A stretch of DNA of 64,000 bases. It comes from Naegleria lovaniensis. Taxonomy: Eukaryota > Heterolobosea > Eutetramitea > Acrasida > Naegleriidae. Positions within the stretch are counted from its first letter, which is position 1; every line of letters begins with the position of its first letter. Positions 43,001 to 52,254 of this stretch are shown piece by piece. The stretch covers positions 124,001 through 188,000 of the forward strand of contig NW_025407860.1 in NCBI RefSeq assembly GCF_003324165.1, written 5' to 3'. The notes under the pieces are model-generated. The model did no database searches and had not been told where the DNA came from. It saw only the letters and a list, made by a program, of their open reading frames with translations. A program made the position numbers and the translations under genes.

Positions 43001-44456
43001 TAACATTAGAGCATGTTTCCAACCACCACACACTCTGTAGATCGTTTGGTTCAATAATGCTCCATATCTGTAAACTGCGAAGGGCCTATTCTTTTCGTCC
43101 CATGTTCTGTCACCAAGTTGACCAGCAAGATTATCACCCCAAGCCCAAAGCTTTCCAGTGATATCCACTGCAAAAGAGAACGAATATCCCATAGCAATTT
43201 GTACAATGGTGGTATTAAAATTGAAGCCATTGATTCTAGTTGGGGTAAGGACTGGCTTGGTCCCTCCAGTGGCCATTTGAGAGTTTGTATTTTCTCCAAA
43301 ACCATAGAGGCCCTTGTCAGTTAAAATCAAGTTGCTATTCATACTTGATTCAATTTGTAAAATTTTGTGTCCTTTGAGATTTTCAACAGGAGCATTATAG
43401 ACAATTTTTGAATCCGTCATTCTCCTTTTGAAGTTTGTGGAATGTCATAAAATTATTGTTACTGCCTTAATAAAGTTTATGTCGGAAACATACCTTCCCA
43501 AATTTCCATTCAGATAGACTCCAGTGGAATATACTTTTCCATTAGGCATTAGTACAAGTACATGTTTCGATCCGGCACTAATTCTGTTTGTAATTCTAGC
43601 AGTTGTACTGTTTCGAACAAAATCTCCAGGTTTACCCGTTTCAAATGTTGAATACTGATCTCGGGAAATGTTGAAATGCTTGCCTCTGAAAAACATTTCT
43701 TCTCCATAGACATATTCCGTAAAATTCTTACAAGCATCACAACAATTGGTAAGCTTTCTGCAAAAGAGATCCCACAAAACTTACATTGATTCCTGTTGCA
43801 CATTTCTCTCCCAAATCAAAAATTGTATTTCTTCCAAGAGTCAGAATATGTTCCAACTCAAGCTCTCGACTGACTACCCGCACAAGAGTGTCCCATGAGG
43901 ATTGCGACATATTTCCAAGAACCGGGCTTACTATATTGACTCGTTCGCTATTGGCTTTTGCGTCCCCGATTGCATCAACTACATCTACTGCTCGGGGTTT
44001 TTCTCTGGTATCGATCATTCTTTTTCGTTCCTGATACACATCTCCCTCAATAACCCTGATAAAACTTCGTTGTTTATACTTCCATGCTTTCACCTGTTCA
44101 ATGACATGCTCTTGATCAGAGATTGTATACGAAAATGATGATGAAATAAATGGTGCAGCATAATTACATAATAGAAGGAGAGAAATTACTGCACAGTTTG
44201 TTAAGGTTGAGATCATTGGAATAATCCCAACAAGAAACTTACATAAAATAATAAGTCTATCATGATGATACAAGTTGGTGTTGTTGCGATGATTGTGGCC
44301 AACGGATGATGATGAGCAAGACCTCAAGGCTCTACACTCCGAATTGTGGTTGCCATGGCCAAACTCAAGCCTCAGCATTTTTTGCCCTGACTTGCGAGAA
44401 GTTTTTTTCATTGAATTACAGGACACTGTAAACCGAAAACGGATGCCAGCTGTCAT
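40094..44456 (-). CDS. Large surface-type protein with RCC1, kelch-like, EGF-like and fibrinogen-like domains
   Basis: Exons 44456..43785, about 43726..43494 and 43424..40094 give about 1,411 residues. Intron 2 (gtatgt...aaaag) is clear. Intron 1 has a gtaagt donor; its acceptor is either the AG before 43726 or the one before 43753, both in phase. Residues about 75-105 are a hydrophobic signal anchor. RCC1 repeats follow to about residue 560 (FAVDITGKLWAWGDNLAGQLG, LALTSSGEVFSWGYNEHGQIG). Next come kelch-like repeats (YMYLFGGFIND, FVYIFGG, YVYLFGG), then two EGF-like modules (CVCSPGRSGRNCEF; CICGTERYGTDC), each followed by a fibrinogen-type start (RLYSGEIGDGMYLIQP...FCDM). A full fibrinogen-like domain ends the protein. 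It is probably extracellular, for adhesion or ligand binding. Confidence 0.8.
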
Positions 44457-44629
44457 TTTACCATGAATTACTATTGATCATCACGTAATGGTAAATAAAT
44501 ATGAAACAACAACAGTAATCGGAAAAACATGAGGATTGAGTTTGGCCATGAAATTAAATTTTATGTCCTTTCTGGTGCAATTTTGGAACACAAGAGTATT
44601 TACACATTTTTTTCAAACTCAAGCTATGA

Positions 44630-45232
44630 TCACTTGGCAGACATGATGAACAACCATTCCAATCCTTCGTATAAAGCACCATCTTTACCATTTTCTTTGG
44701 TAACAATACACGAGTACTCTTCATGATCATGCTTTCTCACCATCTGTTGTACCATCTCGGCTATACTATTCGCATGTTTTCCCATTGGTTCTTGCAATCC
44801 ATGAATGATAAATAATACAGGTACATTCTTTCCAATCTTTTTCAATACAAATTGAATTCGATTTGGCAAATCATCTGATTCCCAAGTGTGATTGGTAACT
44901 TCGATCGTGAGTAAAAGTCCAGCTTTTCCCTTGATATAATAATTATAAATATTTTCCTCAGTATAATAGGTTGAATAATAATTTAATTTAAAGACTGTCA
45001 TGTAAAAGTTTTTATATTCCACGCTGTATGAATATTGAGTTTCAATCGGAGAAGATCTGGTATCATTATTTGCAAATGATCGTTGTAACAAGTCCGTTAT
45101 TTCAGTAAATATAGCCGGAGTGTAAGAACTAGACTGAGTATATCCTAAAATACAGTATTGAGTTTGTGGTTGGAATAGATCAATAAATCGATAGAACCAA
45201 TAATAAGCATAATCAAGAAGGGATTGAGACAT
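44630..45232 (-). CDS. Degenerate ARF/SAR-like GTPase-fold protein lacking GTP-binding motifs, 200 aa
   Basis: The order of segments follows ARF-family GTPases, but the nucleotide motifs are gone. A helical N-terminus (LLDYAYYWFYRFIDLF) precedes YCILGYTQSSSYTPAIFTEI, where ARFs have LGLDNAGKT. FKLNYYSTYY replaces the WDVGGQ switch. GKAGLLLTIEVTN corresponds to the DGLIFVVDS strand, VPVLFIIHGLQEPMG to VPLLIFANKQDLPGA, and the end GALYEGLEWLFIM to the diagnostic ARF C-terminus GLYEGLDWL. So the fold should be present without GTP binding. ATG 45232 is preceded by an A-run; the frame runs upstream only through TTG. It may act as a pseudo-GTPase scaffold on membranes (inference). It diverges from GFM2. 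Confidence 0.7.
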   Translation of the reverse strand: MSQSLLDYAYYWFYRFIDLFQPQTQYCILGYTQSSSYTPAIFTEITDLLQRSFANNDTRSSPIETQYSYSVEYKNFYMTVFKLNYYSTYYTEENIYNYYIKGKAGLLLTIEVTNHTWESDDLPNRIQFVLKKIGKNVPVLFIIHGLQEPMGKHANSIAEMVQQMVRKHDHEEYSCIVTKENGKDGALYEGLEWLFIMSAK

Positions 45233-45419
45233 TTTTTTGTGTGTGATTACGTGTTGATGACCTGGGCAAACGTGGCTCAAAACCACCAATGTTAATCCAA
45301 CGAGTTCACCATGGTGAGTTGGTGTTCTTGATTTGAAATGGTTTTGATCCAAGTCTGAATGAATAACTTTAATGAGAAATACTTTTTATCATTCATCAAT
45401 AAAATTGAAAAAACAAAAA

Positions 45420-47831
45420 ATGTTAAAACGATATTTGGCTCCTAGTCCATCATCTTTTCTTTGTTCTTCAAAGCACAACATGCTCTCGTCATTGGGTACA
45501 GCATCAAGTACAATATTACGTACTAGTTGTAGTAGACCAATGACCATCATGCGGAGCAAAACGAATCATTTCATGTTTCCGATGAATACTACTACTAGTA
45601 CTTGCAAACGAGAATATTCCGATCATTCTGAAAAGAAGGCTTCCTCCTCTCTCAAACACACAACCCGACAAAAAGATATTAAAAGTAATACTCAAGATAG
45701 TGGTGATACTCTGGGAAATATCATGTTTGAACTTCCGAGTCATATGATTAGAAATGTTGGAATTATTGCTCATATTGATGCTGGAAAAACAACAACTACT
45801 GAGAGAATGCTCTATTATTCGGGGTACAGCTCTCACTTGGGAAATGTGGACGATGGGGATACCATCACGGATTATATGCCGCAAGAACAGGAACGTGGAA
45901 TTACAATTACAAGTGCAGCCATTACATTTAAATGGAAAGACCACAGAATTAATTTAATTGATACTCCAGGACATGTGGATTTTACATTTGAGGTGGAACG
46001 ATCTGTCAGCGTGTTGGATGGAGCAGTTGCAATTTTTGATGTTGTCAATGGTGTAGAGGCACAAAGTAAAACAGTGTGGAGACAAGCAGATCGATATAAC
46101 GTTCCTAGAATTGTTTACATGAACAAGATGGATAAAATTGGAGCCAATTTTGAATTTGCCATTTCCACACTTTTGGAAAGGCTGCCAGGTTGCCCAACTC
46201 CAATACCAGTTCAATTACCTAATGGCACAGAAGACGCCTTTACATCCGTTTTTGATTTGATCGAAATTAAAGAATATAAATTTTCAGGAGATGAGTCGCG
46301 AGAGTACAAACCTCTAGAAGTGCAACCTAAAGACCTAGATCGTGTAATGAAAGCAAGAGAAGAAATGATTGACAAAATTGCTAGTATTGATGAAGATTTA
46401 GGAGAAAAATATTTGAACGAGGAAGAAATTACACCTAATGATATTCATAATGCATTGAGAAGAATTACCATTTCTAGAAAAGCTATACCTATATTTTGTG
46501 GAAGTTCTCTCAAAAACAAAGGAGTTCAACAAGTATTGGATGGAGTCATTAGATATCTTCCTGGACCAAAAATTGATGAAAAACATAAGGAATTGAATGC
46601 ATTTGCATTTAAAGTGATTAATGATGCACAACGAGGGCTACTCGTTTTTGTCAGAGTATATGGTGGTGCCATTGACATTACTAAATCACCTGCAATTTTC
46701 AACCATTCCAAAAACCAAAAAGAACGTATTGGAAAGATTTATCAAATGCATGCCAACGTACCTCAAGAGGTTAAAAAAATTTCGAGTGGAAATATTGGAG
46801 TGTTAGTGGGATTGCGAGAAACAGGTACAGGAGATATTCTGGTTGCCAAGCATGGAGCTAAACTTGACACAGCAATTCCTCAACTCTCAGTTCCAAAGCC
46901 CGTATTCTTTTGTTCCATTGAGGCAGAGAACTCGGCAGAGCAAGAGGCCCTTGATAATGCGCTTTCCATTCTTCAAAAAGAAGATTCAAGTCTTAAAATT
47001 ACGAATAATGAAGAGACCAATCAAACCCTCGTGAGCGGAATGGGAGAATTGCATTTAGAAATTATCAAGGACAGAATTTTGACAGAGTATGGCATCAACG
47101 TGGAAATGGGAGAAGTACAAATTTCATACAGAGAGACACTTACAGTGGAGTCACCAGTGACATTTTTGGAATTTGACAAAAAGTTGACGACTGGAAAGAG
47201 GCTTTACGCAAAACTGTGGTTAAAAGTAGGACCATCTGAATCTGGCCAAGGCAATGTAGTGAATTTTGAATGGGATGAGGATTTATGCTTACCTGATCAA
47301 AAAGTGATTAAGAAATTTGAAAAATCCATTCGGTATGGCATTGAAAGTAGTTTCATGAGAGGTGCACTGCTAGGTTACCCCATTGAAGAAATGACCGTCA
47401 CCGTTGTTGGAGCATCTATTTTAGATGACAACAATGAGCAAATTATTTCTGGAAATGAAGAGTTACAGAATCAATCCTTCATTGGATGTGCTCACACTCT
47501 CTTCAATAAGGTACTAAAAGAGAATGAACAGCACATTCGATTATTGGAGCCTTACATGGATATTGAAATTGAAACAGATCGAACTTATATTGGATCTATC
47601 ATGTCAGACCTTACAGGAAGTAGAAGAGGAAAAATTAAGGGCCTGCAAAGCAAGTTAGAGCATTTTACCATTATTTGTGCAGAAGTTCCTCTCAGCGAAA
47701 TGATTGGATACAGCTCACACTTACGATCGCTTACTTCTGGTCAATGTCACTACCATATGGACTTTGCCAGATATGAACCTTTGCAACAAGAATATCAAAA
47801 GAAGCTTATTACCAAGATTAGAGGATATTAA
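45420..47831 (+). CDS. GFM2: Mitochondrial ribosome-releasing factor 2 / EF-G2
   Basis: Translational GTPase that, with mitochondrial RRF, splits ribosomes after termination. G1 is AHIDAGKTTTTERMLYYSG; the switch region reads DDGDTITDYMPQEQERGITI, which fits GFM2 (VDDGDT) rather than GFM1 (KDGVG). G3 is DTPGHVDF and G4 is YMNKMDKIGA. Domains III-V follow, with the GMGELHLEI motif and the C-terminal EMIGYSSHLRSLTSG. 803 residues from ATG 45420, chosen for its A-rich context; an in-frame ATG also exists at 45372. The first about 90 residues are Ser/Arg/Thr-rich, fitting mitochondrial import. Confidence 0.92.
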   Translation: MLKRYLAPSPSSFLCSSKHNMLSSLGTASSTILRTSCSRPMTIMRSKTNHFMFPMNTTTSTCKREYSDHSEKKASSSLKHTTRQKDIKSNTQDSGDTLGNIMFELPSHMIRNVGIIAHIDAGKTTTTERMLYYSGYSSHLGNVDDGDTITDYMPQEQERGITITSAAITFKWKDHRINLIDTPGHVDFTFEVERSVSVLDGAVAIFDVVNGVEAQSKTVWRQADRYNVPRIVYMNKMDKIGANFEFAISTLLERLPGCPTPIPVQLPNGTEDAFTSVFDLIEIKEYKFSGDESREYKPLEVQPKDLDRVMKAREEMIDKIASIDEDLGEKYLNEEEITPNDIHNALRRITISRKAIPIFCGSSLKNKGVQQVLDGVIRYLPGPKIDEKHKELNAFAFKVINDAQRGLLVFVRVYGGAIDITKSPAIFNHSKNQKERIGKIYQMHANVPQEVKKISSGNIGVLVGLRETGTGDILVAKHGAKLDTAIPQLSVPKPVFFCSIEAENSAEQEALDNALSILQKEDSSLKITNNEETNQTLVSGMGELHLEIIKDRILTEYGINVEMGEVQISYRETLTVESPVTFLEFDKKLTTGKRLYAKLWLKVGPSESGQGNVVNFEWDEDLCLPDQKVIKKFEKSIRYGIESSFMRGALLGYPIEEMTVTVVGASILDDNNEQIISGNEELQNQSFIGCAHTLFNKVLKENEQHIRLLEPYMDIEIETDRTYIGSIMSDLTGSRRGKIKGLQSKLEHFTIICAEVPLSEMIGYSSHLRSLTSGQCHYHMDFARYEPLQQEYQKKLITKIRGY

Positions 47832-47920
47832 AACAATAAATTATGTGTTTTCCATTACTACTCAGTATGAATTGAGAAAAGCTCAATACATCATGTGTAT
47901 TAGAGTGAGACCATGCATGT

Positions 47921-50798
47921 TTAAAAGTTATCCATACTTTGCCAGCTCTCAACACTGCATCGTTTCCAAAAACTGCCACACATCAGGCAAGACATGGAGA
48001 ATCTCTTACTCCAGGAAAATATTGGCGAGGGATCTTGTTGCGTGACTCTATTACACAACTTGCAAACTTTGAGAGTAACAAGTGGCCTCTTTGGGTCCAA
48101 AATTCTTTCAGGCCGCTCCACAACAGGTGTTACCTTAGTAATAGAATCCACTTGTTTCCTGTGAGGGAGTATATCAATAAAATTTGGATGATACAAAAAG
48201 CCTTTCATCATGGGAGATAAATCCAAAATTTCCAAATGCTGTTGTGTTGAATAATTCGAAAGTGCTTCTTCATAACTTGACTTGTTTACATCTGACAAGA
48301 TTTTAGAACACTCTTCAATGATGATAGGATTGATATGATCTCCCTTATATGTTTCCGTTTTTTTCAGTGTCGCCTCAATTGAACCCAAAAGTTTCCAAAA
48401 GAAATTAACTGCATGAGTGATGGTATGTTTGCTTAGTAACATAATTTGATTCTCTTGTTTCATCTTTGGAGTGAGAGATAATACCACAACGGACACAATC
48501 ACAAGTTCTTTCAATAATAATGGTAACAAGTTTTGAGATTTTAAGCTCCCAATCTGAGTGTGGGTGGTATAAATGAGTGCAATAACAAGTGTGTGAATTC
48601 ACAACAAGTTGATGAGATTGAAAATTCCATCACACACGTCAATATGTCAAACTCTTCTTTCACTACTACTACTTACCAAGTAATAAACCGATAAACTAAA
48701 GTCTGGAACTGTCTTGGTTTTTCCTTCATTGATTAGATCCGTCATACACTTTTTAATAAATAACAGTAATCGTATGGTCCAATTGGCTGTGCAAATAAAT
48801 GAAAGCGCATCATCAACGTTCAACTTGGCAGATATTTCTTCACAGTATTTCATAAGCTCTTCAAAGGATTCTGGACGATTTTGAGCATGAAGTACACCAA
48901 GAGAGGCAATACTTTTTTCAGCTCTCAAAATTTGTAAAATACTATTACAATAGGTAATTGACTGTGCAACCAAGACGAGTGCTCGTTTTTCCGCACTTGG
49001 AAGCATTCTTTGAATGAAAAAAATGACAAATTAAATTCAGAGAGAATTCATAATTAGAATACAAGTGTCATGTCCCAATTTCGAATTTCATCGCTACTAC
49101 TTACGAGTTAATAAATAGTGCAAATGTATCGTGTTGGAATTGCCAAAAATGAATATTGCTTTGAGTCAAGTTGTTCATGGATTTTCCGAAAGAGTCTGCA
49201 AGCTCTATAATTTCTGTGTTTGTGAATTGGTTCCTAATAGAAGCAAGTAAATCCCACTTGTCAAAACCGTTGAGCATGGAACAGTCCATCATTTTACGAT
49301 AGATTTCTATAGAGTTTTTCTTCATGGTAAACAGTTTAACTCTCATGTGTGAATCTAATACAGCAAGTATGGTAGAATTGGGAGATAAGCAAGCATCCAA
49401 TATTTCTGGTTTGTTTGTGACAATGACGCTACTACTGATGGTGTTGGCTTGTTTCGTTTTTCGCTTTTTTCGGGAAGGCACAAGGTTTGATTCTTTCACG
49501 AGCTCTCTACTTGCACCGTCCAAGAAAATGTTTGAAATCTCATCATGGAGTACGTATTCATTTGAAGAGAGGTTATAAATGTAAAAAGTAATTCTTCCAC
49601 TTCTAGAAATAAATATTAAATATTGGCCATCCACAGATGTTTTAAATGAGATGGCATCTCCCTCAGGCATGTCAAAGTTTTGATGCTCCTTCCAAACCGT
49701 TCCGCTTAGAGAATTTCTTAATTCTTCAGAAATTGGGATTACCTTTGATATTGAAAAGGTATGATCTTTTTGGAAAAATGACTTGAATTTGTTATTCTTC
49801 GTTTTCACTATTAATCGATCCATGAAAGGAATAAAGTAGAGTCCATCAACCAAATGATCCAGCACAAACACTGAACGTGAGATAAACTTCAAATTGAATG
49901 GCAGGGTGGCATCCACATTTCTGCCAACTTCAATTCCAAAATAGGATATGTGAACAGCAGAGCTGTCACGTTCATTGCACGCTACGCATATTTGTCCGTT
50001 ATTTAGAATAGTAAAATCTGCACTAGTGACACAATCTAGATTTAGTTGAATGGTAGACGTGACCCATCGTGCCTTAGCATGGTCAAAAAAGTAGAGCAAC
50101 ACTCTTCCATGGCTAGTAATAACGATAAATGCTCTACTTCCATGAGCTAAGCCAGTAGCCACACTTGTTTTAAATTGGTATCTATTTTCAAGAAGCTCTC
50201 CCTCTCCCTCAGTTTCAAATAGTCGTTCCGAAGGTGGATGAATAGTAAAAATTCGAATTGAATCACACCATTTACAGCACAATACATTTTCACTGTAAAA
50301 AGTTTTTCTCAGAACAAAATCATTCACACAATGATCTCCACTTTTCCATAATGAGATGGTATTATAGGAATCATTTGTTAAGAGTAGAGGTATTCCTTCA
50401 TTTGCTTGCCATGAGCATCCAGAAATATTATCATACATGTGATTCGATGGTATTGTTTCCATTTGCATTGGTTCATTCGGATCCATAATAAACATCTTGT
50501 TTTGAAATGTATAAACCAACATGTTTAGCTTGTTAAAAGAAATCACACCCACTGGTCTATAACCATTCAATTCCTGAGTAGAAGAATCTCCTGACAAATC
50601 CATCATTGTGTTTGATGGTGTTGCCGTTATTGTATTAAAACCATCATCCACACTATTATCTCCAACCTGTTGCTGTTCCGATATTGAAGATGGTACTGCA
50701 TTACTACTACTCTCTGCTACTACCATTCCATCATCAAGACTAGCAGAATTCATCTTATCATCATCGTTTGTTGAATCCATCAACGGTGATGAAGGCAT
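47921..50798 (-). CDS. MED16: Mediator complex subunit 16
   Basis: Three exons, 50798..49105, 49007..48677 and 48553..47921, give 885 residues, with phases 2 and 0 and gtaagt donors. The N-terminal 60% is a WD40-like propeller (VISFNKLNMLVYTFQNKMFI, SGCSWQANEGIPLLLTND, FLDGASRELVKE). It begins after a Ser/Asp-rich tail of about 80 residues. The helical second half (IRNQFTNTEIIELADSFGK, DALSFICTANWTIRLLLFIK) ends in a Cys pair region (VTLKVCKLCNRVTQ, then W...C..CGSFWKRC), like the C-terminal zinc site of MED16. MED16 is in the Mediator tail and receives activator signals. Each exon alone would be obscure; joined, they fit MED16 in order and length. Start codons of this gene and CIR1 are only 43 bp apart. 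Confidence 0.78.
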
Positions 50799-50841
50799 TT
50801 TTTAAAATTGGATTTAAATTAAATAAATTTAAACAAAAAAA
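50799..50841. promoter_or_regulatory. 43-bp divergent spacer between MED16 and CIR1
   Basis: Only 43 bp, almost pure A/T (taaattaaataaattt), lie between the two ATGs. Both leaders must be extremely short, or the transcripts overlap at their 5' ends. It must work as, or lie within, a shared bidirectional promoter. Confidence 0.5.
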
Positions 50842-52185
50842 ATGGCTCTTGCGTTTTTGAACCTAAAATCCTTTCACCCTCTCAACAAACAAAATCAGAG
50901 AAAGAAATGGATTGCGGAACAACAATATTTAACCAAGAAAAAGAAAGAGGAGCAAAGGAGGAAAGAATTAGAACAAGAACAAGAATTATACAAAGATGAT
51001 CAGGTTACAACAGCAAAGACTTCGTCTCGGAAAGGAAATAAGAATATTGAGAATAATATTGCTTGGAAACAGACAACGGAATTGCAATCCGAGATGAAGA
51101 GAAGAAAGCAAATGCTAAAACAAAAAATTGTAAATATCGATGATCAACAACAAGTAACAAAAGAAACGGCAAACAAACAAGTTGAACAGAATCAGCCATT
51201 GGAATTTGTCAAACCATCAACCAAGCCAACGGCATCATCATCAACTATTTCTGCAGATACAACTCCTGAATTTTCTGATTTTGTTCGAGGATCCGACACT
51301 CAAATCAAGAAGAAATCTCGAAGAGGAGGAAGAAAGCGTGGAAATAATAACGACGATACAGCTTCAATCAGTCATGGAAATGTCAAATCGGTGGCTTTTC
51401 TGTATCAACTTCCTCCTGGTCTAAAAGATTCATTGGAGAGGGAAAAGAAGCAGAAGGAACGGGAGGAGCAAGAACGAAAAGAAAGAGAGGAACGAAATAG
51501 AAATATTATTCGAGTAAAAGCTGCACATGGCTCTTCTGAAGGCCTCAACTCAATTCAAGACTTTATGAAAATTGACACAAAAAAGAGTGATGAAAATTTG
51601 TCATCAGCTGCGGCCATAGAAAATCCTAAAGATGAACATCTTACTAATGATACTAAAGAAGAAGAATCAAAATCAGAAAAGAAGTACATTCCCAAAGATC
51701 AGTTGTCTGATGTTGAAAAATTCCCATTCCTTAAACATGCTCCAACAGAAGGATCCTACACAGAATTTGTAAAAGTGAAACACAAGCCTTTTGGTATTGA
51801 GCTTAGAAATGTAAAGTGTACAAAATGCGGACAATTTGGTCACACCAATGTTGACAGAGAGTGTCCATTGTTTGGGATTAGTAGAGTGGATTCTGATATT
51901 GTAGCTAGGGAAGATCCACTTTTGCAAATGCAACAAATTAGTGACTTGATGACTACAGATCATGAAGCTTCAGTGCAAAACAATGACGACGTGTTTGAAG
52001 ATTATTTTACCAAGGATGACACAAGTCCTGAAGAAATTTATGAAGTGTTAGTGACCATGTGTAAAGAAGATAAGAAAAAGCTCTTCAAAAAGTACAAAAA
52101 GCTGAAGTCCAAACTCAAGAAGAGAAGGAAGAAAGCTGAGGAGACAGCAACAGCATCCTCCACTAAAAAAGCCAAACTGAAGTAA
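50842..52185 (+). CDS. CIR1: CIR1 family protein (CBF1-interacting corepressor type)
   Basis: 447 residues. The N-terminal CIR domain is at residues 1-50 (FLNLKSFHPLNKQNQRKKWI, AEQQYLTKKKKEEQRRKELE). In the middle, a charged coil (KDSLEREKKQKEREEQERKE) carries many Lys/Glu. Near residues 326-343 a CCHC zinc knuckle, CTKCGQFGHTNVDREC, is followed by PLFG, exactly as in CIR1. The C-terminus is a very basic Lys-rich helix, a likely nuclear signal. In animals CIR1 is a corepressor with splicing-factor links; lineages without Notch also keep it, hence a splicing or transcription role is inferred. Confidence 0.85.
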   Translation: MALAFLNLKSFHPLNKQNQRKKWIAEQQYLTKKKKEEQRRKELEQEQELYKDDQVTTAKTSSRKGNKNIENNIAWKQTTELQSEMKRRKQMLKQKIVNIDDQQQVTKETANKQVEQNQPLEFVKPSTKPTASSSTISADTTPEFSDFVRGSDTQIKKKSRRGGRKRGNNNDDTASISHGNVKSVAFLYQLPPGLKDSLEREKKQKEREEQERKEREERNRNIIRVKAAHGSSEGLNSIQDFMKIDTKKSDENLSSAAAIENPKDEHLTNDTKEEESKSEKKYIPKDQLSDVEKFPFLKHAPTEGSYTEFVKVKHKPFGIELRNVKCTKCGQFGHTNVDRECPLFGISRVDSDIVAREDPLLQMQQISDLMTTDHEASVQNNDDVFEDYFTKDDTSPEEIYEVLVTMCKEDKKKLFKKYKKLKSKLKKRRKKAEETATASSTKKAKLK

Positions 52186-52254
52186 CTTGTGCTAATTCCA
52201 AATTATTACTGTTGTATTCCCTATTTTATTGTGATAAAATTGTTGTCACACCAT

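Noticed and set aside
48647-49006. Independent 119-codon gene between MED16 exons
   Set aside because: Its ATG is one base into exon 2 of MED16 and the splice phases on both sides match.
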